Source: Streptomyces sp. GS7 (lineage in GTDB: Bacteria; Actinomycetota; Actinomycetes; Streptomycetales; Streptomycetaceae). Taken from it: a stretch of DNA of 64,000 nucleotides. Numbering within the stretch: position 1 is the stretch's first letter; each line of letters opens with the position of its first letter. Below the pieces are notes generated by a model. The model made no database searches and was not told where the DNA came from. It saw nothing but the letters and a program-made list of their open reading frames with translations. This document shows positions 9,213-18,028 of this stretch, one piece after another. The stretch is taken from contig NZ_CP047146.1 in NCBI RefSeq assembly GCF_009834125.1, forward strand, positions 5,635,501-5,699,500, written 5' to 3'. The position numbers and the translations under genes were made by a program.

Positions 9213-10757
9213 ATGCCCATATCCGACCAGCAGTTCCGTACGTACGTGGAGGAGAATCTCGATGCACTTAGCCTCGACCCGGGGCGCGAAGCCCTGGTCC
9301 ACCAAGGCCGCCGGGTCACCGCCGGCGAGTTCCGCACCCTGGTCCTCAAGATGGCCCGCGCCCTGCGCACCCAGGGGATCGAACCCGGCGCAACCATCAC
9401 CCTGCTGAGCGGCAACCTGCCGGAGACCATCGCCGCCCGCTACGCCGCCAACCTCATCGGGGCCCGGGTCAACCACCTCTACAACAAGCTCTCCGCCGAC
9501 TCCCAGGCCGCGATCGTCCGCGACGTCGAGACCCGCGCCCTGATCGTCGATCCGAGGCTGGCCGAACGGGCGGCGGAACTGGTCGAGTTGGCGCCCGTAC
9601 CCGACGTCCTCGTACTCGGTCCGGCCAAGGTGGGCGCCGACCTGCTGGAGCTGGCCGCCGCGGAGAGCGACGAGCCGTTCGCCACGCTCGCCCGGCCCGA
9701 GGACATCTGCACCATCCGCCACACCGGCGGCACCACCGGCCACCCCAAGGGCATCTGCACCACCTTCGAGCAGGTGCGGTGGTTCACCGGGGTGCTGCCG
9801 GAGTTCGAGGGCGTGCGGCACCGGCAGCTGGTCTGCACCACCCTCGCCCACGCGGCCGGCTACATGGCCGACACCGTCCTCCAGTCCGGCGGCACCGTCG
9901 TCCTGCACGACGACTTCGACGCCAAGGAGGCGCTCGCGGCCATCGAGCGCGAGCGGATCACCGCCCTGTTCCTGCTGCCGCCGCTGCTCTACCAGTTGAT
10001 GGACCACCCCGACCGCCCGCACACCGACACCTCCAGCCTCCGCATGGTCACCTACGGCGGCTGCCAGGCGTCCCCGGCCCGGCTGGCCGACGCGGTACGG
10101 GCGTTCGGGCAGGTGCTGGTGCAGGGCTACGGCCAGAACGAGGCCGGCGGCATCAGCGTGCTGCTGCCCGAGGACCACGACCCGGACCGCCCCGACCGGC
10201 TGCGTTCGGCCGGCAAGGTGCTGCCCGACGTCGAGGTGGCGATCCGTGACGAGTCCGGGCGTGATCTGCCGGCCGGCGAGCACGGCGAGGTCTGTGTCCG
10301 CTCCACCATGATCATGCAGGGCTACTGGAAGCAGCCCGAACTGACCGCCGAGGTGCTGCGGGACGGCTGGCTCCACACCGGCGACGTCGGATTCCTGGAC
10401 GGCGAGGGCTACTTGACGATCGTCGACCGGCTCAAGGACATGATCGTCGTGGTCGGCGGCCATGTGTACACCACCGAGCTGGAGGACCTGCTGAACTCGC
10501 ACCCGCAGGTACTCCAGAGCGCCGTCTACGGCGTCCGCGACGCGGACCGGATGGAGCGGGTGTACGCGACGGTCGTGCGGACCCCCGGCGGCGACGTCGA
10601 CGCGGAGCAGCTGCGCGCGATGGTGCGCGAAGTCCGCGGCACGATGTACGAGCCGGCGCGGATCGCCTTCGCGGACGCGCTGCCGCTGACCGACGCGGGC
10701 AAGCCGGACAAGAAGGAACTCCGGCGCCGCGCCGAGGAGTCGGGCGACGCGGTCTGA
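9213..10757 (+). CDS. AMP-dependent acyl-CoA synthetase (ANL superfamily)
   Basis: A 514-residue adenylate-forming enzyme of typical length. Motif A3 (HTGGTTGHPKG, about residue 170) binds the ATP phosphates. YGQNEAGG is the A5 region, HTGDVGFLDGEGYLTIVDR the A7/A8 region and GKPDKKELRR the A10 catalytic lysine. It activates a carboxylic acid to acyl-AMP and then acyl-CoA; chain length is not predictable. ATG 9213 follows a good AGGAGGAA ribosome-binding site, so the open frame upstream to 9153 is not used. A MarR-like palindrome lies just upstream and a strong hairpin follows the stop. Confidence 0.88.
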   Translation: MPISDQQFRTYVEENLDALSLDPGREALVHQGRRVTAGEFRTLVLKMARALRTQGIEPGATITLLSGNLPETIAARYAANLIGARVNHLYNKLSADSQAAIVRDVETRALIVDPRLAERAAELVELAPVPDVLVLGPAKVGADLLELAAAESDEPFATLARPEDICTIRHTGGTTGHPKGICTTFEQVRWFTGVLPEFEGVRHRQLVCTTLAHAAGYMADTVLQSGGTVVLHDDFDAKEALAAIERERITALFLLPPLLYQLMDHPDRPHTDTSSLRMVTYGGCQASPARLADAVRAFGQVLVQGYGQNEAGGISVLLPEDHDPDRPDRLRSAGKVLPDVEVAIRDESGRDLPAGEHGEVCVRSTMIMQGYWKQPELTAEVLRDGWLHTGDVGFLDGEGYLTIVDRLKDMIVVVGGHVYTTELEDLLNSHPQVLQSAVYGVRDADRMERVYATVVRTPGGDVDAEQLRAMVREVRGTMYEPARIAFADALPLTDAGKPDKKELRRRAEESGDAV

Positions 10758-10794
10758 TCCCGGCCCGCCGGTCCCGGGGCACCGGACCGGCAGT

Positions 10795-10831
10795 GGCGGG
10801 CCGCCGCAGTGCGCAACTGCGGCGGCCCGCC
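10795..10831. terminator. Bidirectional terminator hairpin
   Basis: A perfect 16-bp stem (10795-10810 with 10816-10831) closes a 5-nt loop between two convergent genes, the acyl-CoA synthetase and the His-rich secreted protein. There is no long T-run, as is usual in Streptomyces. Confidence 0.8.
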
Positions 10832-10844
10832 TGGTTCCTGCCGG

Positions 10845-11183
10845 TCAGAGCCAGCCGAGCAGACCGTGAAGAAGCCAGCCGAGGAGGCCGAAGTGGTGCT
10901 CCTCGCACCCCTCGCGGAACTCACGTCCATGGTGGCCCTTGCGGTGATGGCGTCCCTCACGGCCCTCACGGCCCTCGTGGCCGAAGCGACCGAAGCCGAA
11001 AAAGTCGCAGTCCTCGTCGCGCCGGTGGTGGCGGAAGTGACGGCCGTGGTGCCCACGGCCGTGATCACCGCTCACCGCGACGGTCTGGCTCCGAGGGGCG
11101 GCCTGGACCATACCGGCGGAGGGGACGACGGTGGCCGCGGCAAGCGCCACGGCGGCGACGGTACGCCCTATGAACTTACGCAT
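10845..11183 (-). CDS. Secreted histidine-rich small protein
   Basis: A 112-residue protein with a clear Sec signal peptide (MRKFIGRTVAAVALAA, cleavage after VQA around residue 29). The mature part is packed with His, Arg and Gly, including GHHGRHFRHHRRDEDCD and the tandem GREGREGR, with about 14 histidines and two cysteines. It ends in a strikingly hydrophobic repeat, FGLLGWLLHGLLGWL. Metal binding is a reasonable inference from the histidines; the tail could insert in membranes or self-assemble. No family is recognised. The start is fixed by the signal peptide; the frame upstream to 11267 is not protein-like. Confidence 0.7.
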   Translation of the reverse strand: MRKFIGRTVAAVALAAATVVPSAGMVQAAPRSQTVAVSGDHGRGHHGRHFRHHRRDEDCDFFGFGRFGHEGREGREGRHHRKGHHGREFREGCEEHHFGLLGWLLHGLLGWL

Positions 11184-11346
11184 GCGTTTCTCCTGTTTGG
11201 CAGGAAATAGGACAAGTGATGCGTACCGCGCGGTGCCACCGTCCTCGCAGGCACGGCGGCCGTCCACTCCAACGGCCCTCGGAATTGCTCCGGTCGCGGC
11301 ACGGCTCCGGGTCCGCCGCGCGGCTACCCGGACACCGTCCGGCGTT

Positions 11347-12360
11347 CTACTGCTTGCGGGCGCGGCTCGGCTGGACCCTGGCCGGTTCGCCGGGCATCTT
11401 CGGGTGGTCGGGCGGGTACGGCAGATCGCCCAGCCCGTCGTCGGCGGCGTGCCGGTCGGCCAGCTCCAGGAGGGATTCCAGGCCGTAGGCGTGCTCCGTC
11501 ATGTCCGCGTGCACATCGCCGAGTTCCGCGAAGCGGGGCGGGACGGTGCGCAGGTCGAAGTCCTCGGGCGCGGCGTCGGGCAGCTCGTCCCAGCGCAGCG
11601 GGGTGGAGACGGTCGCCCGGGGGCGGGCGCGCAGCGAGTAGGGCGAGGCGATGGTGCGGTCGCGAGCCATCTGGTTGTAGTCCACGAAGACCTTCTCGCC
11701 GCGCTCCTCCTTCCACCAGGCGGCGGTCGCCAGCCGCGGCAGCCGCCGCTCCAGCGCCCGCGCCACGGCGATCGCCGCCCGTCTGACCTCGGTGAACGTC
11801 CACTCGGGGCGGATCGGCACGTACACGTGCACACCACGGCCGCCGGAGGTCTTCGGCCAGCCGCGCAGCCCGTGGGCGGCCAGCAGCTCGCGCAGCTCGT
11901 GGGCGACCTCGACCGCGTCGGCGAAACCGGTGCCGGGCTGCGGGTCGAGGTCGATGCGCAGCTCGTCGGGGTGGTCGGTGTCGCCGCGGCGGACCGGCCA
12001 GGGGTGGAAGGTCAGACAGCCCAGGTTGGCGGCCCACAGGACGGCAGCTGGTTCGGTCGGGCACATCTCGTCGGCGAACCGCCCGCTGGGGAAGGTGATC
12101 CGGGCGGTGGGCAGCCACTCCGGCAGCCCCTTGGGCGCCCGTTTCTGGTAGAAGAACTCGCCCGCGACACCGTCGGGGAACCGCTGCATGGTGGTGGGCC
12201 GGTCGCGCAGACCGCGCAGCACCCCGTCCGCGACCGCGAGGTAGTACTGGACCACGTCCCACTTCGTGAAGCCGCGTTCCGGGTAGTAGATCTTGTCGGG
12301 GTTCGACACCCGTACGGTGCGCCCCGCGACGTCCAGCTCCACAGCTCGGGCTCCGGCCAT
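11347..12360 (-). CDS. LigD-type polymerase/primase domain protein (NHEJ)
   Basis: A 337-residue stand-alone polymerase domain of the archaeo-eukaryotic primase superfamily, as in the LigD polymerase module. Seen motifs are VSNPDKIYYPERGFTKWD at the N-terminus, the catalytic RIDLDPQPG (DxD), TSGGRGVHVYVPIRP and PYSLRARPRATVSTPLRW. In bacterial non-homologous end joining it adds ribonucleotides and fills gaps at double-strand breaks held by Ku. It is divergent from an ATP-dependent DNA ligase 103 bp away. No Ku gene is visible in the window. Confidence 0.9.
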   Translation of the reverse strand: MAGARAVELDVAGRTVRVSNPDKIYYPERGFTKWDVVQYYLAVADGVLRGLRDRPTTMQRFPDGVAGEFFYQKRAPKGLPEWLPTARITFPSGRFADEMCPTEPAAVLWAANLGCLTFHPWPVRRGDTDHPDELRIDLDPQPGTGFADAVEVAHELRELLAAHGLRGWPKTSGGRGVHVYVPIRPEWTFTEVRRAAIAVARALERRLPRLATAAWWKEERGEKVFVDYNQMARDRTIASPYSLRARPRATVSTPLRWDELPDAAPEDFDLRTVPPRFAELGDVHADMTEHAYGLESLLELADRHAADDGLGDLPYPPDHPKMPGEPARVQPSRARKQ

Positions 12361-12463
12361 GCCTCCACGCTAGGTTCCGTGCGGGAGTGCCGCGCGCCGG
12401 GCGGCGGGGCGCCCGGCGGTCCCCGGCGGGCGCAGGCGGCGCCCTGCCCCCAGGATCGGGAGC

Positions 12464-13525
12464 ATGGACCTGCCCGTGATGCCCCCGGTCTCCCCGATGC
12501 TCGCGAAGTCGGTGGCGGAGATCCCCGCCGGCATGCAGTACGAGGCGAAATGGGACGGGTTCCGGGTCATCGTCTTCCGGGACGGCGACGAGGTGGAGAT
12601 CGCCAGCCGGACGACGAGGTCGCTCAGCCGCTACTTCCCCGAGGTGGTCGACGCCGTACGGGAGGAACTGCCGCCGCGCTGTGTGCTGGACGGCGAGATC
12701 GTCGTCGCCCATGACGGCCGGCTGCACTTCGAGGAGCTGCTGGAGCGCATCCACCCGGCGGCTTCCCGGGTCCGTACGCTCGCCGCGCGCACGCCCGCCT
12801 CGCTCGTCGCCTTCGACCTGCTGGCGCTCGGCTCCGCCGCGCTGCTGGACGAGCCCCAGACGGCCCGCCGGGAAGCCCTGGTCGAGGCGCTGCGGACGGC
12901 CCGGCCGCCGGTGCACACCGCGCCGGCGACCCTCGACCGGGAACTGGCGGCCCGGTGGTTCGCGCAGTTCGAGGGCGCGGGGCTGGACGGGGTGGTCGCC
13001 AAGCCGCTGGACCTGCCGTACCGACCGGGCGACCGCGCGATGTTCAAGATCAAGCACGCCCGGACCGCGGACTGCGTCGTGGCCGGCTACCGGCTGCACA
13101 AGAGCGGGCCGGTGGTCGGCTCGCTGCTGCTGGGGCTGCACGACGACGCGGGGCACCTCCAGCACGTCGGGGTGTGCGCCGCGTTCCCCATGGCCGAGCG
13201 GCGCCGGCTCGTCGAGGAGCTGGCGCCGCTGCGGATGGCCGACGTGGCCGGCCACCCCTGGGGCGACTGGGCCGACGAGGCGGCGCACGTGTCGCGGCGG
13301 ATGCCCGGAGGGCCGAGCCGGTGGAGCGGCGGCAAGGACCTGTCGTGGGTGCCGCTGCGCCCGGAGCTGGTGTGCGAGGTGGCCTACGACCACATGGAGG
13401 GCAGCCGCTTCCGGCACACCGCCCGGTTCCGGCACTGGCGGCCCGACCGTACGCCGCAGAGCTGCACCTACGCGCAGCTGGAGGAGCCGGTGGGCTACGA
13501 CCTGGGGGAGCTGCTGGGCGGCTGA
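12464..13525 (+). CDS. ATP-dependent DNA ligase (LigC/LigD ligase-domain type)
   Basis: A 353-residue ligase. Motif I is EAKWDGFR with the AMP-accepting lysine at residue 29. LDGEIVV (motif III), VAFDLLAL (motif IIIa), EGVVAK-like DGVVAKPL (motif IV) and KIKHARTADC (motif V) follow, then an OB-fold that retains FRHTARFRHWRPDR. It seals nicks using ATP and, paired with the divergent LigD-type polymerase, is a plausible NHEJ or gap-repair ligase. It converges tightly on the MASE1 protein gene, 18 nt from stop to stop. Confidence 0.9.
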   Translation: MDLPVMPPVSPMLAKSVAEIPAGMQYEAKWDGFRVIVFRDGDEVEIASRTTRSLSRYFPEVVDAVREELPPRCVLDGEIVVAHDGRLHFEELLERIHPAASRVRTLAARTPASLVAFDLLALGSAALLDEPQTARREALVEALRTARPPVHTAPATLDRELAARWFAQFEGAGLDGVVAKPLDLPYRPGDRAMFKIKHARTADCVVAGYRLHKSGPVVGSLLLGLHDDAGHLQHVGVCAAFPMAERRRLVEELAPLRMADVAGHPWGDWADEAAHVSRRMPGGPSRWSGGKDLSWVPLRPELVCEVAYDHMEGSRFRHTARFRHWRPDRTPQSCTYAQLEEPVGYDLGELLGG

Positions 13526-13543
13526 GCCGCGCCGTTCACCCGC

Positions 13544-14539
13544 TCACCCCGGCTCGCCGTCGGGCGGCCACCGGCGCCGGCTCTCCCCCGGTGCGAGCCG
13601 GTCGACGACCTCGGCCAGTTCCGTGCACGCCTGCTCGATCTTCCGTCGGATGGTGCTCTGCTCGGTGACGATCGCCGACAGCAGCAGCGCGGTGAGCGCG
13701 GCGGAGGCGTTGAGGGCCTGGAGGTTGACCATCGACTCCAGGAGGCTGTGCCCGGTGAACGGTCCGCTGCGGCCGGTCGCCGCGTTGATCGCGAAGACCG
13801 ACATCACCAGTACGCAGGGCGCCGCTCCCACCAGTTGGAACCGCAGTGCCGCCCACACGATCACCGGGAAGACCAGGAAGAGCAGGGACATCGAGCTGCG
13901 GGTCGTCAGCAGCGAGACGACGACCGTGCCGGCCAGCAGCACCGCCGCCTCGGCCCAGCGGTAGAGGGGGACGTTCCGGGGCGGACGGACGTTTCGGAAG
14001 GCGAGCAGCAGCGGCGCGATGACCAGGACGCCCATCGCGTCGCCCACCCACCAGGCCGACCAGGTACGCCAGAAGTCGCCGGGCGGCAGTGCCCCGGTGA
14101 GCACCTGGGTGCCGCTGCCCAGCGTCGCGCTGATCACCATCGCGGCGAAGGCGCCGAGGGACACCAGGGCGACGCCGTCGCGCAGCCGGTCCAGTTCGGT
14201 GCGGAAGCCGACCCGCCGCAGCATCAGGCAGGCGCAGACCGGCGCGAGGGTGTTGCCGGCCACCACGCCGAAGCCGGCCAGGTCGAGCCTGGTGAGTGTG
14301 GAGATGACCAGGAGAGTGCCGAGGGCGATGCCCGGCCACATCCAGAGGCCCAGCAGGAGCAGGCAGCTCAGCGCGATGCCGGTGGGCGGCCATAGGGGCG
14401 TGACCACCGCACCCGCGACCACGACCTGCTCCAGCAGGCCGACCTTCGCGGACGCCCAGTAGACGCCGGCGAGTACGAGGTTCGCCAGGGCTGCCGCTGC
14501 CGGCCGACGGAGTTCCCCGGTGCGTACCACGTGTGCCAT
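13544..14539 (-). CDS. MASE1-domain integral membrane sensor protein
   Basis: A 331-residue protein with about eight hydrophobic helices covering residues 15-290, including VVTPLWPPTGIALSCLLLLG, which is typical of MASE1 sensor domains. A short cytoplasmic tail (about 290-331) looks like the start of a coiled-coil signalling helix (IRRKIEQACTELAEVVDRL) but no output domain follows. The start at 14539 was chosen over 14575 because the first hydrophobic stretch begins soon after. It lies 54 bp downstream of a PP2C phosphatase on the same strand, so the pair may form one signalling operon, with the membrane sensor and phosphatase acting together. Confidence 0.75.
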   Translation of the reverse strand: MAHVVRTGELRRPAAAALANLVLAGVYWASAKVGLLEQVVVAGAVVTPLWPPTGIALSCLLLLGLWMWPGIALGTLLVISTLTRLDLAGFGVVAGNTLAPVCACLMLRRVGFRTELDRLRDGVALVSLGAFAAMVISATLGSGTQVLTGALPPGDFWRTWSAWWVGDAMGVLVIAPLLLAFRNVRPPRNVPLYRWAEAAVLLAGTVVVSLLTTRSSMSLLFLVFPVIVWAALRFQLVGAAPCVLVMSVFAINAATGRSGPFTGHSLLESMVNLQALNASAALTALLLSAIVTEQSTIRRKIEQACTELAEVVDRLAPGESRRRWPPDGEPG

Positions 14540-14593
14540 CAGACAACGCCGGTGGCCGGGCGCCGGCCGCGACACGCGCCCCCGGCGCGTGCT

Positions 14594-15427
14594 TCACCCG
14601 GCCCTGCCGTCCGCGCCGTCGAAGCGCAGCACGATGACCGCGGCGTCGTCGGTGTGCCCGGTCAGCTCGGCGACGCACATCACCGCGTCGGCGACGTCGG
14701 CGGGATGGTCCCCGGCCTTGGCGCTGACCAGCCGGGTCACCTGCGCCAGTCCGTCCTCGATGGGGAAGCAGGGCCCCTCGACGACCCCATCGGTGAGCAG
14801 CACGAAGGCGCCCGCCGTGGTCAGCCGCCGCCGGGTGACCGGGTACCGCTCCCCCGGCAGGATGCCCAGCGGGACGCCGCCGGGGTCGTCGGTCACGCCG
14901 TGGCGGTCGTCGGTGGTGGCCCAGATGCCGGGGACGTGGCCGGCGCGGGCGCTGGCCAGTTCCCAGCGGACCGGGTCGAAGCGGACGAAGGTGCAGGTGG
15001 CGAAGAGTTCGCAGTCCACGGAGAGCAGCAGGTCGTTGGCCCGGCTGAGCACCTCGCCGGGGTCGGCGGCGTGCGCGGCGACGGCGCGCAGCCCGATCCG
15101 GATCTGGCCCATGAAGGCCGCCGCCTCGACGTCGTGGCCCTGCACATCGCCCACCGAGAACGCCAGCGAGCCGTCCGGCAGCCGGAAGCCGTCGTACCAG
15201 TCGCCCCCGATGGCCAGGCCGTGCCGGGCGGGGGCGTAGGTGGCGGCGGTGCGCAGCCCGGGAAGCTCGGGCAGCGCGCCCGGCAGCATCTCGCGCTGCA
15301 GCGCCTCGGCGAGTTCGACCCGGGCCCGCTGGAGTTCCGCGCCTTCCCGCGCCTGGGCGGTCAGCCGCCCGAGCGTGGTCAGCAGATCGTCGGCGCTCGC
15401 CGACCGCGGGGGACGACGCCGAAGCAT
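14594..15427 (-). CDS. Stand-alone SpoIIE-type PP2C phosphatase
   Basis: A 277-residue protein: an N-terminal helical linker (about 1-60) typical of signalling coiled coils is followed by the SpoIIE core with GGDWYDGFRLPDG near residue 77, VGDVQGHDVEAAAFMGQ and LLTDGVVEG. It has no sensor domain of its own. The MASE1 membrane protein encoded just downstream ends in a coiled-coil helix without an output domain, so the two may form a split sensor/phosphatase. This is inferred from gene order only. Confidence 0.85.
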   Translation of the reverse strand: MLRRRPPRSASADDLLTTLGRLTAQAREGAELQRARVELAEALQREMLPGALPELPGLRTAATYAPARHGLAIGGDWYDGFRLPDGSLAFSVGDVQGHDVEAAAFMGQIRIGLRAVAAHAADPGEVLSRANDLLLSVDCELFATCTFVRFDPVRWELASARAGHVPGIWATTDDRHGVTDDPGGVPLGILPGERYPVTRRRLTTAGAFVLLTDGVVEGPCFPIEDGLAQVTRLVSAKAGDHPADVADAVMCVAELTGHTDDAAVIVLRFDGADGRAG

Positions 15428-15485
15428 GGCTTCATGATATTTCGGGGGTCCGGCATCCGCTTCACGACCCGGGGCGCCACGGCCG

Positions 15486-17120
15486 TCACTCCCCGGCGGC
15501 CGGCCGGGACGCCGTCAGGTGGCCGACGCCCGACCGTACGGCCCAGAAGAAGACGGCCAGCGCGACGGCGGCCACGGTGAGCGAGTCGTACGGGGCGGGC
15601 AGCCGTCCGGAGCCCTTGAAGGTGCCCAGCCAGGACAGCAGCGTCAGGGCGAGGAGATAGACCACCAGCCAGGCGCCGGTGCGCAGTTCGGCGCCCAGCG
15701 GGCGGCGCGGCCCGGCGCCGTCGTCCTCCGCGGCCCGCGCGCCGGGCCGCCGCATCAGCAGGAAGACCAGCAGTCCGGCGAGCACCAGCGGCAGCGCCAG
15801 CCGCAGATCGTGCCAGCCGGACCAGTAGACGAACTCGCTCGCCACCACGAAGCTGACCGGCGCGATCCAGCGCAGGCCCGGCACCCACCCGGCCGTGCTG
15901 CCGCCCGGCTCGGCGCGGAAGACCGCGACGGCGACCGCGGAGGCGGCGTAGATCAGCAGGTACATGTCGCCCATCACGCTCACGATGTCCTGCCAGCCGC
16001 CGAACGGCAGCAGGAACAGCACGATGACGACCAGGTTGATCGCCAACGCCCGGCGGGGCACGCCGAAACGCTCGTCGACCTTCATGAAGTAGCGGGGAAT
16101 CGTGCCGTTCTTGGCCAGCGCGTAGGTGTGCCGGGCGTCGATCGCCACCCCCACGTACGCCGAACCGCCGGGCGAGAGCACCGCGTCGGCGTAGAGCAGG
16201 CTGGACAGCCAGTGCAGGTTGAGGATCAGTGCCAGCTGCCCGAAGGGCGAGTCGAAGGAGACGCCCTTCCAGCCGCCGCCGAGCAGGTTCTCGGGCACGG
16301 TGAACAGGAAGGCCAGTTGCAGCGCCAGATACATCAGGACGGCCAGGCCGATGCCGGTGAGAACGGACCACGGGATGGTGCGGCGGGGGTTGCGGGTCTC
16401 GCCGGAGAAGTCCAGCGGGGCCTGGAAGCCGTTGACCGAGTAGACGATGCCGCCGCCGGCCAGCGCGGTCAGGCAGGCGACATAGCCGTACGGGGCGAAG
16501 CCGCCGTGGTCCGTCAGGCGCCCGGAGTGCCAGCCGGAGGCGATCAGGGCGAGCACGGTGAGGACCGGGACGGCGATCTTGAACACCGAGACCAGGTTGT
16601 TCAGCCGGGCGAACATCCGCACCGCGAACCAGTTCAGCGCGGTCAGCAGCACGCTGAGACCGGCGGCCAGGGCCAGCCCGGAGGCGGTGAGGGTGTGCCC
16701 GTTGTACAGGCCCGGCAGGTAGTGCGCGGTGTACTGCATGATCGCGCTGATCTCGGCGGCGGTACCGCCGACCGACAGCAGCACCGACCAGCCGACGAGG
16801 GTGCCGACCAGCCGGCCGCTGGCGTACAGCGGCCAGCGGACCGTACCGCCGCCCTCCGGCCGGGACGCGCCCAGCTCGATCATCACCAGCGCGACCAGCC
16901 CGCACAGCAGGCCGGCCGCCACCCACGACAGCAGGGCGGCGGGTCCGGCGGTCTGCGCGGCGTACATGGCGGCGAACAGCCAGCCGGAGCCGACGATGTT
17001 GGAGAAGCCGATCCCGGTCAGCCCCCAGAACCCCAGGTCGCGGTGCAGCCGGCGCTCCTGCATCCGCACGTCCGGTGCGCCGCTCCCGCCGTATTCCTCC
17101 GGTACTTGACGATCCGTCAC
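15486..17120 (-). CDS. APC-superfamily amino acid permease
   Basis: A 544-residue permease with about 12-13 hydrophobic helices, opening with GFWGLTGIGFSNIVGSGWLF (the unwound helix 1 of APC transporters). NGFQAPLDFSGETRNPRRTI is the loop after helix 6. The GTG at 17120 is preferred to the GTG at 17126 because the GAGGAGG ribosome-binding site is 8 nt from the former and only 2 nt from the latter. The substrate is not predictable. It lies between an ArsR-like regulator and a phosphatase, all on the minus strand, but the 133-bp gap to the regulator suggests its own promoter. Confidence 0.85.
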   Translation of the reverse strand: MTDRQVPEEYGGSGAPDVRMQERRLHRDLGFWGLTGIGFSNIVGSGWLFAAMYAAQTAGPAALLSWVAAGLLCGLVALVMIELGASRPEGGGTVRWPLYASGRLVGTLVGWSVLLSVGGTAAEISAIMQYTAHYLPGLYNGHTLTASGLALAAGLSVLLTALNWFAVRMFARLNNLVSVFKIAVPVLTVLALIASGWHSGRLTDHGGFAPYGYVACLTALAGGGIVYSVNGFQAPLDFSGETRNPRRTIPWSVLTGIGLAVLMYLALQLAFLFTVPENLLGGGWKGVSFDSPFGQLALILNLHWLSSLLYADAVLSPGGSAYVGVAIDARHTYALAKNGTIPRYFMKVDERFGVPRRALAINLVVIVLFLLPFGGWQDIVSVMGDMYLLIYAASAVAVAVFRAEPGGSTAGWVPGLRWIAPVSFVVASEFVYWSGWHDLRLALPLVLAGLLVFLLMRRPGARAAEDDGAGPRRPLGAELRTGAWLVVYLLALTLLSWLGTFKGSGRLPAPYDSLTVAAVALAVFFWAVRSGVGHLTASRPAAGE

Positions 17121-17253
17121 GAACACGGCCTCCTCGACTCTCTGTTCCGGCTGGTCAGGACCCTACTCGACGTGTTCGCGACAGGGGCGCGGCCGGAGAT
17201 GGCGAACAGGGGGCAGGAGATGGCGAGGAAGGGACCGGACAGGAGCCGGGGAC

Positions 17254-17994
17254 CTAGCCGAGCCGGTCGGGCGGGACGCCGAAGGTCGCCGCGAGACCGT
17301 CGCGCCCGGCGTCGGTGAGCCGGACGACCCGCCGGTAGGTGCCGTGGCGCAGCCAGTCCAGAGCGAACATCCGGGCGGTGACCGCGGCGCCGAGGGCACC
17401 CGCCAGGTGGTGGCGCTGTTCGGCCCAGTCCACGCAGTAGCGGACCGCGGCGCGACGGCGCGGCAACCGGTCCAAGTCGACGCCGAACGCGGTCAGTTCG
17501 CGGCGGCCGGGCGGGGTCAGCAGGTAGCCGACGCACTCGGTGTCCGCGCCCGTCCGCTCCTCCTGGAGGACGCCGCCCGCCAGCAGCGCACTCATCAGGG
17601 CGACACCGAGGCGGCCCGCCAGGTGGTCGTAGCAGAGCCGGGCGCGCAGCAGGGCCCGGGCGCGGGTGTCGGCGTTCAGGGAGCGCACCGGGAGCGGGCG
17701 GGCGATCATGGCGAGCTGCTCCAGGGCGCGGGCGACGTCGGTGGTGGCGAGTCGGTAGTAGCGGTGCCGCCCGTCGAGTTCGACGGTCAGCAGCCGGGCG
17801 TCGCGGAGCCTGGCCAGGTGGCCGCTGATGGTGGAGTTGCCCACCCCGGCCTCGGCGGCCAGCGCGCTGGCGGGCAGCGCACCGCCCCCGGCGAGAGCCA
17901 TCAGCACCCTGGCGCGGGACGGGTCGCCGATGGCCGCCGCCACCTGCGCGATGTCGGCCTCGGTGGCGCGTTCGGTCTCGTTCCGGGCATCCAT
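17254..17994 (-). CDS. ArsR-family winged-helix transcriptional regulator
   Basis: A 246-residue regulator. The N-terminal winged helix (about residues 12-95) contains IGDPSRARVLMAL, GVGNSTISGHLARLRDA and DGRHRYYRLA, the ArsR helix-turn-helix and wing. The extra 150-residue C-terminal domain is found in larger ArsR/SmtB relatives in actinobacteria. No CXC metal motif is present in the DNA-binding region, so a metal sensor role is not supported. The gene is divergent from an EmrB/QacA exporter with a 166-bp gap holding palindromes, which suggests that it represses that exporter. Confidence 0.85.
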   Translation of the reverse strand: MDARNETERATEADIAQVAAAIGDPSRARVLMALAGGGALPASALAAEAGVGNSTISGHLARLRDARLLTVELDGRHRYYRLATTDVARALEQLAMIARPLPVRSLNADTRARALLRARLCYDHLAGRLGVALMSALLAGGVLQEERTGADTECVGYLLTPPGRRELTAFGVDLDRLPRRRAAVRYCVDWAEQRHHLAGALGAAVTARMFALDWLRHGTYRRVVRLTDAGRDGLAATFGVPPDRLG

Positions 17995-18028
17995 GGTGCG
18001 ACGGTACGCCCAAGACGATTCGGCAGAT

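Noticed and set aside
6747..10502. Very long minus-strand open frame spanning the PAS/GAF phosphatase and the acyl-CoA synthetase region
   Set aside because: The upstream 1.7 kb is the antisense of the acyl-CoA synthetase and its promoter. Clear homology and a strong ribosome-binding site put the start at 8831.
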